Shown: piece by piece, positions 1 to 12,298 of the stretch
How the letters are laid out: each line of letters begins with the position of its first letter
Numbering within the stretch: the stretch's first letter is position 1
From: Heterocephalus glaber
Taxonomy: Eukaryota > Chordata > Mammalia > Rodentia > Bathyergidae
Assembly (NCBI RefSeq): GCF_000247695.1
Contig: NW_004624778.1
Location: 17,862,058 to 17,926,057, forward strand
Length of the DNA stretch: 64,000 bases
Reading direction: 5' to 3'
Program-made: the position numbers and the translations under genes
The notes under the pieces: generated by a model
Database searches by the model: none
What the model saw: the letters and a program-made list of their open reading frames with translations, nothing else
Told to the model about the DNA's origin: nothing

Positions 1-96
1 GATGCATTATATAAAGGTACAATTCCCAATGAGAAATGTAATTGTGTTGTATACCTACAATGTACCAATAAAAGAATTTAATACCAAAAAAAAAGG
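1..96 (+). mobile_element. L1 3' end (cut by window edge)
   Basis: Terminal L1 3' UTR ending 'ATGTACCAATAAA' and an A-rich tail. The same ending recurs at 31.5 and 35.9 kb, and in reverse at 29.1 kb. Confidence 0.8.
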
Positions 97-680
97 CTGA
101 GATAATGTATGGTAAATGATTTGATGATATATTAAAATGCATTGTTTGTAAATAGTATGGTGAAATGCACAAAAATAATTTCTAAAATTGTGAAGAAACA
201 TGTATTAGAACAAATAAAGTATTTTTGTTACGGAGTTGAATAAATCTAATACAGTTTTTTCAACTTTAAAAAAAAAAAACAAAGGAAACAGAAGGAGGCT
301 GGGAAAAGAAAAATAGCTTGCTTAAGACTGAACAACTTAGGCTCTATAGGGAATATGTGGGAGAGGATCTTTAGTGGTGTAAACCTCAAACATACGAGGA
401 AACTGTGAGCACCTTCAGTGTATTTAATTATTCCCACCATGGAAAATCATGCTTTGTGAGTACATTTCAAGGAGGCTTTTCATTCATGGATCTGATCGTC
501 CCTTCCTCTAAATTCCTTGCATTGTTCATATGAAACTTGTCCCACAAATTTTTACCTATGAATTTTTCCATGACACTTTAAAAATGGTATTTCCTCCACT
601 CTGTTCCGCTGGAACAGAGTAAGGGGTCAGCATATTTTAAATAAAATATTTTTATGAGTAAAATATTTTCCCAAATGACC
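97..680. other. Unrecognised AT-rich intergenic DNA
   Basis: No repeat family, RNA gene or convincing coding exon seen. Confidence 0.6.
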
Positions 681-878
681 TTTTTTTCTTTTTTGGTTTC
701 TTTGTCTTTGCAGTACTATAAATAGAATTTAGGGATGCTCTACCACAGAGATACATCCTCAACTCTTTTATTTTTATTTTAAGATAAGGTCTCAATAAGT
801 TGCCAAAGCTGAACTCAAACATATGATCCTCCTACCTCAGACTCATACCTGGTATTACAGGCTTGCACCAATGTACAA
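681..878 (-). mobile_element. B1-ID fusion SINE (B4/MEN-like), old
   Basis: Read on the minus strand, a degenerate B1 half (766-878, with the 'CCTGTAATACC' type motif) is followed by an old ID half (681-765) carrying a decayed tRNA-like A box. The order B1 then ID matches the second fusion SINE at 31054-31619. Confidence 0.6.
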
Positions 879-881
879 TCC

Positions 882-1684
882 ATTTTTAAAATTAACATGG
901 ACATCAGTCTTCACCCTTCCTGCTTTCTATAGGTGTCCCTGCAAAATTAAAAGGACATCAGAAGTACCCTAAGAATTAGACAATTCAAATCATCAGGTGC
1001 TAAAATTTGTATCCATAATTCCTTCACTCTTCAGGTTTTCTAAAATACTCATGCATTACTTTTAACACAAAAATTAAAAAGAATTAATCTTTCCAGCTTA
1101 ATTATCTTCTCCCATGCCATTTTTGCCTACATTTTCATTCTCTGTTAATGGCAAGACAGAAAGATTTTCAGCAGAAAAACCTCATCTTTCTTCTGGGCCT
1201 AAATCAAGGTACCCCTCTTCACAGATTATATCTGTGAACCCCTAACCTCATAGCAATTACTTTCTCCTCTGAACCTAGAATATTTACTGTCCAAATTACT
1301 ATGCTTCTGACAGTGTTCCTAAGTGGGACCCTATATCCCAGTGTGGGACAATCTTAATTTACATCTGGATTCCTGAAATAGAGTACTGAATAGCAGCTCC
1401 TTTCACTCAAAAATGTCCCCATTTGAGTGATGAAATATGACTACCCTTCTTATAAATTCACCTCTGAAAAAAATATCACTTCCCCAGCTGCATAGTAAAT
1501 GGCTCAATGATGAGACTGTATTTCATTCCTCCAAACCCCTTTTCTACACATTACTCTGTGCTTTGCCCATGAAAGCAGCTCAAACAGTGCTTGAAAATCA
1601 ACTGGTCTTACTACCCTTGACAATAGAGAATGTTCATTGCGCTAATAAGTAGATAATTCTATGGCGAGCTGCCCACCCATCCTT
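882..1684. other. Unrecognised intergenic DNA
   Basis: No feature supported. The 71-codon open frame at 1437-1652 shows no motif. Confidence 0.6.
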
Positions 1685-1729
1685 ACACACACACACACAC
1701 ACACACACACACGCGTGCACACACACACA
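1685..1729. repeat. (CA)n microsatellite
   Basis: CA dinucleotide tract with a CGCGTG interruption. Confidence 0.95.
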
Positions 1730-1954
1730 TCTGACCACAGTGCAGAGAGAGTCTGAACCCTTTCACAGACACCATCTTATTTGCTCCTCACTCCAACTGG
1801 GCAAGGGTGTGATGTGGGTTTCTTTTGTTCCTTGCTGAGTGAGAGCTACAATTTTACATTTTTCATGTCCTTACTAAGAATTGGCCTGATATAAAACTAT
1901 AATGCATAGTTTGTCATCAATGATGTTCATTTCCTCTTTTAGCATGTCCACTGC

Positions 1955-2500
1955 CTCCTTCATTCACAGCACAGCTAGTGAACACCTACCATGTCCTGAA
2001 CATGAGGCAAGGGGTTGTGGACTTAAAAAATAATCAATTCGTCCCTCTAGGAACTTAGAATTAGGTGCAATGATAAAAACCCAAGCAATCTGTGTATATA
2101 GCTGTTGAGAAATGTATCGTGTGCCAGGGGAACACAGAGGGGAGAGTACCTAATTTTTATCCCTCTTCTTGGATGAGTTGGGGAAGGTTTCACAAAAGTG
2201 ACATTGAGCTGAGTGATCAAATGGAGAATTAGGAAGAAAAGATACACCAAATGAAAGTGTAAGAAAAATGTCCAGAAACATCAATCAATTCACTGTTCAT
2301 GAAAAATGTCAGTCAGTCATGGGAGCTGGATACTGGGAGGAAATAGGCAGTAAATGTAGTTAGGAAGTTTAGTGCCAAACAGAGTCTTGGCAAACATGCT
2401 AAGGGTTTGGACTTTATGTGATAGGAAAAAAGAAAACAGTAAATATTTTTCAAGTTAGGAGATGGTGTGACAAGATTTTTGCTTTACATTGCTTTCCTTT
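1955..2500 (-). mobile_element. L2 LINE relic
   Basis: Highly diverged reverse copy of the L2 3' region. It shows the 'GAACACCTACCATGT' motif and further on the 'GGTGTGACAAGA' type stretch. Confidence 0.5.
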
Positions 2501-2504
2501 ATAT

Positions 2505-5500
2505 TTACAAATGGTGAAAGACTGCTTTCCTGTAATGAGAGGTTAGAAGAGGAAGCAGTGTTTGCAGACAAAGTGCACCATTATACTCAGAGTATATTAT
2601 TATAACATGGGATGGTTGGATGGGAGTGGCAGTTTAATGGAGATTGTAAAGAAGCTAAAGCCCCCTCACTAAATAATTATCCATTTTACTCATTTGGGAC
2701 CTATCCTATTTGTGATGCCACTGGCTGGAAGTTGAGAGGGAAGGAAGCAGTGTTAATGGTACAAAGGGGCAAAGGACTGAAAGAAAGGAAAAGAAGCTTC
2801 TCATTTTTGCTACAGGATGGATGACACCATTGACAAAGCTGGAGAAGATTGGAAACTCAGATTGGGGGTGCATGATGAAAAGCTTGGTTCTGCACATGCT
2901 AAATTAGAAGTGTTTATAGGAGCTCCACATAGAGAAATCCGATCGATTATGCCATTATCAGTGTTAGAGTTCAGAGGAAAAATTAGTCCTAGAGATAAAG
3001 ATTGAAGTGTTTTCAGTTTCTGAGTACTAATTAGAACTGTGAGAAGGGATAATGCCATCCAGAGAAAGGCTGACTATCAAAATGAAATGGAATCAAGAAC
3101 TGAAAGAGAGGCATAATTAAGGGAAGCTGGAAATGAGGCATCATCCATCATGTCAACTTCAATCAATTGGTAGTATCTGCTTGGAGCCCCCAAGCAAGAT
3201 TCCAAGGCCACATCCTGGATGCCAGGATGAATTCATAAGGTGGTCGATCAGGAAGCAGGAGCAGGAGCCTGGGAGTGGTGACATCACCCATCTAGAGGCT
3301 GGTCAAAGCAAACAAGGAAGTAAGAAGCAAAAGAGTAGCAAGCAGGCACATCACAAAGAAATGCCCAACAGGAGCAAAGTGCTTCAGGAAGATCATAGAG
3401 AATTAATTACAGGCTGAGAAGAAGATCCTAGAACGGGGACATCTGTGATTTAATTCAGAGTTCTTGGTGATGGAAGGGGGAGTACTGAGGAGTAAAGGGG
3501 AGGAGTTGAGGTGACCTCAAGGAGGGAAGTAGATGTCCTCAAGAAATTTCCAGTGTGTTTCCCAGTGACCATGCTACAGTATTGGCCCGGGGATCTCAGG
3601 TGAATTCCTCACCCTTGGCTGCCATTTTGTGTGTCCTGTACTTTTTTATCGTTCTCTCTCGCATATCCTATACCATGCCCACCAGGCCTAAAACTCAACT
3701 TTGACAACATAATGAAAGAAGTTAGAAATTTTCAAATTTGAAAGACAAAAGGCCAAAAGGGCATAATGTATACAAAAGGATACATCCACTTCCCCAAATC
3801 AAGGGCTCTTTCAGTAAAAGAAATAGAAGGGGGCAGTTAAAGAGATGTAAAATGACAGCAGGCATCTGCCCATCCTGGGATGAAGCTTTGAAAAGATATG
3901 GGAGGGGAGCAACCTTCTAGGTTCAATTAGAAAAGGTGAAAAGTATCGTATTTGAAAACAGCACTACAAGTCCTAAATTTCAAATTAGAGCTGCCTTTGA
4001 TTGCAAATGTTTAAACTTATATTAAAAGAAAATGGTCATCAAGGGAATTGCTTCTGAAGCCACACTCAGCATGCGGTAATGGGATGGGTCCCTCATTAGG
4101 ATGAAATACGGACTAAGCTGTGATTTAAACCAGAGCAATCTAGGCCCCAAGCATTGGTCATTTTTTACACTGCACTGACCCCTAGAGGTTCTCTCTTTCC
4201 TTTACAGTGTGCTATGCACTTGGCCCACAGGGAAATAAATTAACTAAATAAGGGAGAGTGTTGCTTCACTTTCCTAAAATCAAACGCAGTGTAAAGAATA
4301 GAGAAAATCAGGGCAATGCAATCCCACTGCCAAGTGCTACCCATTAAAACCACCTTAATAGCAGCAAACTTTGTGAATTTCTCATGTCATAAGTGCTAGT
4401 AGTAATAATAGACAGATTGGAAACAAGCTCTTGTATTTTAAATGTGCATCCTTGACTTCCTGCCCCATGTGACAGCTGACACCCTAAGCCAGCTGCCAGT
4501 GTATCCAGTATGCCCCACCCCACCCCAATACAGGAAAGGATGCGAAAGTCTTGGTCTTGTCTGAAGCCCTAGTGGCCTGGATTGCCTTGTCAACTGTCAC
4601 CTTGCTTAATTTCTCACCCAGAAAAGGTAGAGTCTCCAATGCTCTCATGTGTCACATTAAGCTGGAACACAACACTATGTGAAGAAGCAGGCTGCATCAT
4701 TTCCGTGGACTGGAGGAAAAACATCTATCTTGTTAAGTAGTCATAAGAATTTTAATGACACACTTCTGACAGTGAAATGCTTGATTTTCAACTGACAGGC
4801 CACCTAGGGATCTGCCTACAGAGAAAGAAGGGAGAAAATCAAGCATGTGAAAGATTGGGGGAGCTGAGATTCCCAGTCTGCAGGTGTGATTTGGGGACAA
4901 CTTTGAGAGTACATGTCTGAGGTCGAAGTAAGAAATTCAGCTTCTTAAGGCAGACAGTCCAGAGCAATAAGAGGATCTGAGAACTGTGCTCTAAAATTCA
5001 AGTGATGTACATTTGTACATTGATGTACATTTGTTATCAGAGAATCTACATAGTGACACCAATAGGGGTGAGGGGAAAATGTAATGGCTTTGGAAACAGT
5101 GGCTCAAAAACAATAGCTCTGTCACTCTCTAAACATAACATATAGACTGTTTCATCCTTGTAGCAGCCCAAAGCAACTGAAAGAAGCCCTGCCCTTTCAA
5201 AACAGTATTTCAGGTATACAGTGGCTTAGTCTGAATCTGGCCCCTCACCAGGGCTCGGGATACCCCACTGAACCTGGAGGCTGGGTGTTCTTCCAAGAAA
5301 GGCCAGGTGCCATAAAGAGTTCACTGGAGTCAGTGGGAGAAGTCACCTGATATCTGGGCTCCTTGTCCCTGTCTGTGCCTGAACATGCAGAGCTCTAATG
5401 AGATTCCTAATCAATTTTCCTCTGGGTAGAAATTGTCTCACACACAAGACAACTACTCTAAAGCCCCTTTCCCCAGCAGTGGCAATCATTAACATCTCAA

Positions 5501-6630
5501 ACAAAGCCAGCCTCTCCAGAGCACACACTGAGGCAGAGGTTGACTTTATTGAACATTGGTGTGCCTGAGAAATATAAATATAATCTTAGGTAAATCTCTT
5601 TATCCTATGAACGCTAGAAGAAGCATTTTTAAACCTCTATATACAAGGGAGAATAGTCTTATATTTAAAATGAATAACTACAAGGAAAAGGAGTTATATC
5701 TGATCTAGACATTTGATTTAACACCAAAAATAAAAGCATGGAATGTAATTAAACAACGCATGCCCTTTAGCTAAGCCAGTTGCCTGTTTTTTGAAAATTA
5801 CACTTGTGCCTTAAACACTGGCCCGCATACCATCTATCTGGAATTTCAGACCATCTTTATTACTGATATTCTAGGCATTGATTGGGCAGTGATCTGTTTT
5901 AATAGGTGAGTTAGCTGAAATAATTGGATTGACAGTTTCCATAGATGAAAAGTTCACTAATACACCATCTTCTGCCCATTAGGATGTCATGCGTTACTCC
6001 AATAGACTCAATGAGCATCACAATTATTCACAAAATATTCTAATTTCCAACTGCGATTGTCACTAAGAAAATATGCCAAGAAACTAAGCAGAAGAAATTC
6101 ATAAATATGTAAGCCCTCACCAAATGATCCACCTCACTGTTGGCAACCTTCCCTCTGAGAGCCCCCATTTTCATTTACTTCAGGAATTCTGATATAACCC
6201 CAAGGCATATACAGCTACTCATGCCTCAAAATAAAACTTTTCCCCACCCATATATTGAGATTCAAAAAAGTATCAGGACAAATGCTGCTTGCAAAATTGT
6301 AAGGCTCCATGGTTACATCTATAATTTCTGAAAAACTTCTAGAATACGTATCTTTCCAAATTACAGAAATATGCTTATTTCTTACTTTCTTTTCTGGTTG
6401 TGTTTTGTCAGTTGAGTACCCTTTGCCCAAGGGGATAAAGCACTTCTTGCCCTCCCTGGAGTTGCAAGGTACAAGTAAGTAGAGAGAGAGCAGCCAAGAA
6501 GGGACATAAAAGCTAGTGATGACTGGCTAGCCCTGTCCCCACCCCAACTCAAGGCAAAGAAAACAGCTCCCTTAATTTAATCTTTTGATCTGGAAATGAC
6601 AAAATGCTCTAAGGAAGCCCTTGACAAAAC
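2505..6630. other. Unrecognised intergenic DNA
   Basis: Over 4 kb without a recognised repeat or gene. Short open frames (for example 3133-3417) have no motif and no splice context that I trust. A small repeat of GATGTACATTTGT occurs twice at 5002-5037. Confidence 0.55.
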
Positions 6631-6637
6631 TATGGTC

Positions 6638-6935
6638 ATCCCTCGGTATCAAAGTGATATTGGTACCAGTACACCTGAGGATACCAAAATCCAAAGATGT
6701 TTAACTCCTTTATATAAAATGGTGTAGTACATGTATATAAACTATGCAATCCTCCAGTACACTAAATCATTTCTAGATTACTTATAATACCTACTGCAAT
6801 ATAAAAGTTAGGTAAATAGTGGCTATACTATATATAGGAAATAGTAACAAGAAAAAAATAACTTTTTCCAAATATTTTAAATCTACAGTTGGTTGGATCC
6901 AAGATGCAGAACTACAGATACAGAGTGCCAATTGT
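6638..6935 (-). mobile_element. MER2 (Tigger-group DNA transposon) relic
   Basis: Starts with a 'GGTCATCCCTCGGTATC' terminus, contains 'CTGAGGATACCAAAATCC' and 'TTATATAAAATGGTGTAGTA', and ends with the reverse terminus near 'AGATACAGAGTGCCAATTG'. This is MER2 in reverse orientation. Confidence 0.8.
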
Positions 6936-7383
6936 TATTCTAAAGCTAGGGAATGTTAAAATTGTATTGAGAAGTCTTTTTTATCCCCTTTGAAATGTTA
7001 GGTTAACATAAAATGGTTATGACATTATAGAAAGCCTACAGAAGCTTTAAAGATTATTATTTATATTATTAGAGTGATTACTGACAGTTATTTAATTTGG
7101 AACCAATTACCATTGTCCATACTTTTCAGTCAAACTGAATAGTTTAATTTAGAAGGGGCATGATAATAGAAGCACACAAATTATTGACTGAATGGAGTTA
7201 AATACTGCTAACCCTGACAACAACAGTGACATGCATAGCTGCAAAGGCTTTTATTTAGATTTCAAACTGTTGCTCAGTGTAAGTTTTGGGAAAAGGTTTA
7301 AGTTATGTCAGCAATTGAAAAGATCATTGGTTCTATGGTTGCAAACATGAGTTGGAATTCTCATGAATAAGATAAGAAAAGAG

Positions 7384-7725
7384 AGTCCGTGCTCGGTAGG
7401 TGAGTGCTCTTAAACCAGCCTATCTGGATATAATCCACCATTTGCTAACTCTTGTTTGTTTTTTTGTTTGTTTTCTGAAACAGAGTCTTACTGTGTAATT
7501 CAGGCTGGCCTTGAACTAACTATGTAGCCCAGCCTGGCCTCAAACTCCCAGTGATCCTCCTGTCTCAGCTTCCCAAGTGCTGGGATTATAGTCGTGTGCC
7601 ACCTCACCAGGCACAATTTTCTAACTCTTTGACCTAAATTATGTAACCTTTATGTCCTTCCGTTTCTTCATCTGTAAAAATTATTTCCTTCACAGTGTAC
7701 CTGCAAGAAATAAATAAGTTTATAC
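7384..7725 (+). mobile_element. MIR SINE split by a B1 insertion
   Basis: The MIR left part (7384-7453) and right part with 'TTCATCTGTAAAAATTA' (7617-7725) flank a reverse B1. The B1 has a 12/13 TSD, TTTGCTAACTCTT/TTTTCTAACTCTT. Confidence 0.65.
7454..7616 (-). mobile_element. B1 SINE (7SL-derived)
   Basis: Reverse B1 monomer with a T-rich start and the 'CAAGTGCTGGGATTATAG' core. It is inserted into a MIR with a near-perfect 13-bp TSD. Confidence 0.85.
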
Positions 7726-7732
7726 AGTGGAC

Positions 7733-7925
7733 CCTTGACTTACAAACTCGACTGGTTCCCAAAGGCTGGTTGTAACTCAAGGTGATGGTAAGTCAATACA
7801 GCTGAGGTCTGGATGTTTACCTGCATACACACCATACATAACAACAGCCAGATGAATCTTCCATTAACCTAATTAACTCCAGTTGTTCGTATGTCAGGCC
7901 AGTTGTAACTTGAGGGTCCACTGTA
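7733..7925. mobile_element. Short TIR DNA transposon (Tigger/mariner-like MITE)
   Basis: A 193-bp palindromic element that begins TACAGTGGACCC and ends GGGTCCACTGTA. The inverted repeats continue with mismatches for about 23 bp. The TA ends fit a TA target, as used by Tc1/mariner/pogo families. Confidence 0.75.
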
Positions 7926-8076
7926 TTTGTGAAGTACTTAAAATAGTGCATGGTGCACTGGAAGAGCTATGCAGTGCTGTATGCATGTATGTTGGATACA
8001 GACAAACATTGGAGTGTTTATTTAGTATTCATAGGAAAGGCATTGTGAGCCAAACATGAAAACCCTTTGTATCAGT

Positions 8077-8512
8077 ATATTAGTCCATGTTTGTTACTAT
8101 AACAAAATGCCTTAGGCTGGGAAGTTATAAAGAAAGAGGTTTATTTAGCTCATAGTTGTAAAGACTGAAAGTCCAAAAGGCATGGCACTGGCTCTTGCAG
8201 AGAGGCACTGGCTCTTGCAGAGAGGCCTTGGCTGCACTGCATCACATTTGCTGGCATCATGAAGGAAGCACGAGCAAGAAGATGAGAGGGGACCATGCGT
8301 TTTTGTATAACCCCTGATTTCTCTCTCTTCCTACAAAGCCACCAGTGTGCAATCATGGAAGCTGCACCCTAATGACCTAATCTAACCCTAATCACCTCCC
8401 AAAGGTCTTGCCTCTAACCATAGTCAGATTGATTTCTTCCCCCTTAATACTTAACAGTGGTTAATAAATGACGCTGAGTCTCCAAGGGAATGACTCATAT
8501 TAATCCATAGCA
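8077..8512 (-). mobile_element. MLT1-like MaLR LTR relic
   Basis: Old ERVL-MaLR solitary LTR in reverse: 'ATTAGTCCATG' and 'CTATAACAAAATGCC' at one end and 'CCTAATCACCTCCCAAAGG' inside. It has an internal 20-bp tandem duplication (8184-8203 and 8204-8223). No viral coding sequence is present. Confidence 0.7.
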
Positions 8513-8770
8513 ATCAGCCACTAGATCTCTACTTTTTTTTGTTCTGTACTACAAACTCTTTAAGAACCAAATGAAAAAGTGCACATAACATAGAACACAG
8601 TAAGTTTTGGCATAAAAATTCAGCATGTTTACCATAAGTGGTGCATGGGCTCTAGATAAGAAATCTTGCAATTGAAATCTTGTATGTGGTGGAAGTATGC
8701 TGACACAATGATCTTTCATATAAATTCCAAAGGGTGTCAGCACTAAAAATGGGGTATCAAGTATTTAAGA

Positions 8771-9146
8771 TGCTAAGAGCTGAATTGTGGTTTCCCAAAA
8801 GTTCATATGTTGAAGTTGTAATGCCAGTATCTCAGTATGTACCTATTTAGAGATAAGACTTTGTAAAAGGGTTATTAAGTGAAAATGAGGTCATTATGGT
8901 GGCTGTAATCTGACTGGTGTCCTTAGAAGAGGAGGAGCTTAGGACAAGCCTGGTAGAGAGGGATGACCATGTGAAAGCGCAAAGAGGACAAGGCTATTTG
9001 CAAACCAAGGGGAGAGTCTCAGAAAAATACAGCCCCACCAACACCTTGACCTTGGGCTTCCAGCCTCCAGAGCTGTGAGGAGATAAACCTCTGTTGTTCA
9101 AGCCACGTCGCCATGCTTTCTTATGGCACCTTAGCAAACTAACACT
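8771..9146 (+). mobile_element. MLT1-like MaLR LTR relic
   Basis: Forward LTR with 'AAAAGTTCATATGTTGAA' near the start and 'CTTCCAGCCTCCAGAGCTGT' before the end. It lies 260 bp from a related LTR in the opposite orientation. Confidence 0.7.
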
Positions 9147-9653
9147 TAGGGCGATAGAAGTGGTAGGGGCAATGGAGTACACTGTACCAAAGGGTACAAG
9201 AGAAGGTAGCAAGTATAGGAAGAGAGAAGATGATTGCTTGTTTCTTCAAACTTTGATGTGTTGATATGGAAGGAAAAAGAGTTGAAGGAAAGCAGTGAAT
9301 TCTACTAAATTGCTTTTATAAATTTCTCTTATGAATTCTACTAAGCCCTTATTTTGAAGTCCTTCAAAGTTTCTAAAACACTACAGTGTAATATTTCCAA
9401 GAGTGTCCCAATGAGCCAGCAATAAATACAAGCTTCTCATAGCCAGATAGATGCAACTACTCGGTAAGGAAGAAAGACTTCATAGGCAAGTACTCACAGC
9501 ACGAATGATGTGGGTGTAGGTACTCATGTCTAGGGTGAGGGGAAACTGTGGCCATCCTTTGTCAAAAATACTAGTTGCGTTTGGCCAGGAAGCAGAGATT
9601 GTATTTCCCTGTGTGATGTTTACACTATCATTGAACATAATCAAGGATAATGA

Positions 9654-9741
9654 GGGCCAGGGATTTAGCTCAGTGGTTTCGCCACCTGCTGCACAAGCGC
9701 AAGGACCTGAGTTTGATCCCCGGTACCCAAAAAAAAAGGAT
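9654..9741 (+). mobile_element. ID SINE
   Basis: tRNA-derived ID with an A-box-like 'TTTAGCTCAGTGG', a B-box-like 'GAGTTTGATCC' and a short A tail. Flanked by the TSD GGATAATGA. Confidence 0.9.
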
Positions 9742-9744
9742 AAT

Positions 9745-10835
9745 GATAGGGATACACCTTCAGGTAGACACAACGTGAATGTTAATGATCCATGTTGGTT
9801 CACGGAAAATAATAACACAGTTCTGTGAGCCAAGTGTGATGGCTTCTCTGCATACTCTGGTGCAGACTGATGAGAAAAGGGGACCAGAAGAAGGGGGAGA
9901 GGAAAGGAAAAAAGTAGAAACCCCATCACAGAACTGGTGCCTTTTGCTCTGGCCTCAGCAATGTTCCCATAGCCACTCTAGAAAAGAATTAGGACAATAT
10001 GTCAAAAAGAGTGTGGAAAATTCAAATAGATCCTCAGAAGAGTTATTTTAGAAACTCAGCCCTGATTTTTTAACATCTGCTTCATGGAGCACATTTCATT
10101 TTTGAGCACTTTGTGGACATTGATGAATAAGCTCTCTATGCTCAGCTTAAATTTCCTTGAAGAAAAACAATCCAGAAACCACCTTGCATACATTTTTATG
10201 TTATTTTTAGAAAGACTGTAACATTCGGGAAAGATATTAAATTGATGACTTATTCTCAGGAGAAGTTTTCCCATTTACCCTGCCTGGGTCATTACCTCAG
10301 CTTGGCCCATCCGAACCTGAGCTATCCCAACAGCCAGTAAAAAGTGAAGGTAATGAGGCTGCCTCTCCAACCAAAGGCTAGAAAAAGTGAAGCATTAAAG
10401 ACATAAAGCAGGCCATTTAAGTGCAAGTGCAAAATGCTAAAGCAGTAAACTTTTCTAAATTATCTAAATGTGGCTTCTCAAACCATGGGACTATTGTCCC
10501 TACAGGGTATTTTCTTTGAATTTTTGTCACAGGCTTTTTGTTTACATTTTATTATATGTGCTGCCAAAGTGAGCACTGTTAACATTTTATTCAAGTCACT
10601 TGTTGAAAAAAAAAAATCTCATACTACTTCACATTTTCTCACCTTCCTCATTCTTTTCTCATCCCAACTTCTCCTTCTCTCACATTGTCCATTTGCCATT
10701 GGTAGGAGGTTATATTTTTCTCTCACTTTTGGGGTTTTTACAAGAATATTGCCCGCCAAAAAGTTATTATCTCACTTTAAAACAATCTGTTCCTCTCTAC
10801 AACTGTGGAGGTTCTCCTGTGTGGTTATTTCTCTG
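9745..10835. other. Unrecognised intergenic DNA
   Basis: A 153-codon open frame (10470-10931) is hydrophobic and motif-free. I see no exon signals I would rely on. Confidence 0.5.
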
Positions 10836-10839
10836 AGTG

Positions 10840-11005
10840 TACTAACCTGCCTGAGTTCAAGCCCCTGCTCTGTTGCCCAGGCCCAGCTGAGTGGCTGTGT
10901 TGAGTGTGCCCTAGGAGTCAGTATCCTATAAAAATGGGGACAGCAGTATCTCCCTTGCAGAGTTACTATGAGTCTAAACAATCATGTACGCATCTGACAT
11001 TGCTG
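10840..11005 (+). mobile_element. MIR-like SINE relic
   Basis: Weak MIR similarity: 'GAGTTCAAGCCC' near the start, 'TATAAAAATGGGGACAGCAG' and 'TTGCAGAGTTACTATGAG' downstream. Confidence 0.4.
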
Positions 11006-11527
11006 TCACACCATGAGCCAGCCTCAAGAAGTTCTCCAGCTCAGTAAGAACTAACGAGCCTTTGTCATGGAAATAAACATGAACTGGAGCAGGAAACAGG
11101 AAAGAGAGTAATGTCTACCCTGGATGTGCTTGATCTGTGTCGCTTCCCAGGCAGGAAGACTCATCACTCCAGGAATCACCACCTTTTCCAATGTGCCACC
11201 TTACTGTGATCACAAGGGACCCTGAGCCTAGGCCCCTATCTTTTTTCTCATTTATCCCTTCATACAAAGTTCTAAAAGTAGTTGTATCTTTTAAAAACAC
11301 ACCCCTGTGTCAACACTAGGAGTTCTTTTCTGTTTACTAGTCCACCCTGCCTATTTTCCATTATGTAGAATCACCATGGAGGACCCAATCAAATTTCAGC
11401 ATTTTTTTTCTTTAGGAATTAACCAAAAACTGTCCCAAAAACTATCCAACAAAACAAACTAGTCTGCCACCAAGGAAGCAAAGAAATTTAAACTGAAATA
11501 TATGTAGTAAGGAAGATGCAATTATGA

Positions 11528-11630
11528 CTTCTTTTTTTTTTTTTTTTTTTTTTTTGTACTGGGGATCAAACTTGGGTCCTTGCGCTTGCACAGAAGGCAG
11601 CAAAACCACTGAGCTACATCCCTGGCCTGT
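11528..11630 (-). mobile_element. ID SINE
   Basis: Reverse ID with a 25-nt poly-T start and a 'GAGCTACATCCCTGGCC' end. TSD AATTATGA at 11520-11527 and 11631-11638. Confidence 0.9.
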
Positions 11631-12035
11631 AATTATGATGTCTAAATTTCCATGTTTCACTACCACGAGCAAGATCTATCTGGAAAGTCTCCATTTCACT
11701 GAGCTTCAAAGAGAGCCACACATTAAAAATGAGAACAGTAACACACACTTCCTCAACCCACTCAGAAAATGGCCAGGTAGCTGCATCTATCCCATGCATC
11801 AGTATATAGCAGATGCTGTAGGCTGGAAGCCCACATCTGATAAAATAGCCAAAGAAATTCTAAACTCAGTTGATCACTAAGTCACTAAGACAAGAAAAAG
11901 TCACTCAAAAATACTTAATAGGAAAATGTGGAAATGAATGTCAAGATTAAGTTATAACTCTATAACTGTATCAAGATTATACCATATTAAGAATCCCAGA
12001 AGGGACTGGAAGGAAGCTGGGCAGGGTGGAGCCGC

Positions 12036-12272
12036 CATTCCAGTGCTCCTAGGGCAGAGGAAGTGAGCCAATCCCAGTCCCCAGGAGGAGGCTCCCCCAC
12101 CACCATTCCAGTCCTCCTAGGGCAGAGGAGGTGAGCCAATCCCAGAGCCCAGGAGGAGGCTCCTCCACCACCATTCCAGTGCTCCTAGGGCAGAGGAGGA
12201 GAGCCAATCCCAGCACCCAGGAGGAGGCTCCCCCACCAAAATTCCAGTGCTCTTAGGGCAGAGGAGGTGAGC
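12036..12272 (+). repeat. 68-bp tandem repeat in L1 5' UTR (about 3.5 copies)
   Basis: Copies start at 12036, 12104, 12172 and 12240, with an exact period of 68. Each begins CATTCCAGTGCTCCTAGG, or a 1-2 base variant, and includes GAGCCAATCCCAG and AGGAGGAGGCTCC. The array sits just upstream of the ORF1 start. Confidence 0.95.
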
Positions 12273-12298
12273 TGCACACACCCCTCCCCACCCCCGAA

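Noticed and set aside
2612..3417. Cluster of short plus-strand frames suggesting a gene
   Set aside because: The frames are short, share no domain, lack consistent splice sites and follow an L2 relic.
9480..9929. 149-codon minus-strand open frame
   Set aside because: It runs through an ID SINE and flanking unique DNA, with no domain or splice context.
10470..10931. 153-codon hydrophobic plus-strand frame
   Set aside because: Low-complexity T-rich translation overlapping a MIR-like relic; no conserved motif, no start context and no exon boundaries I trust.
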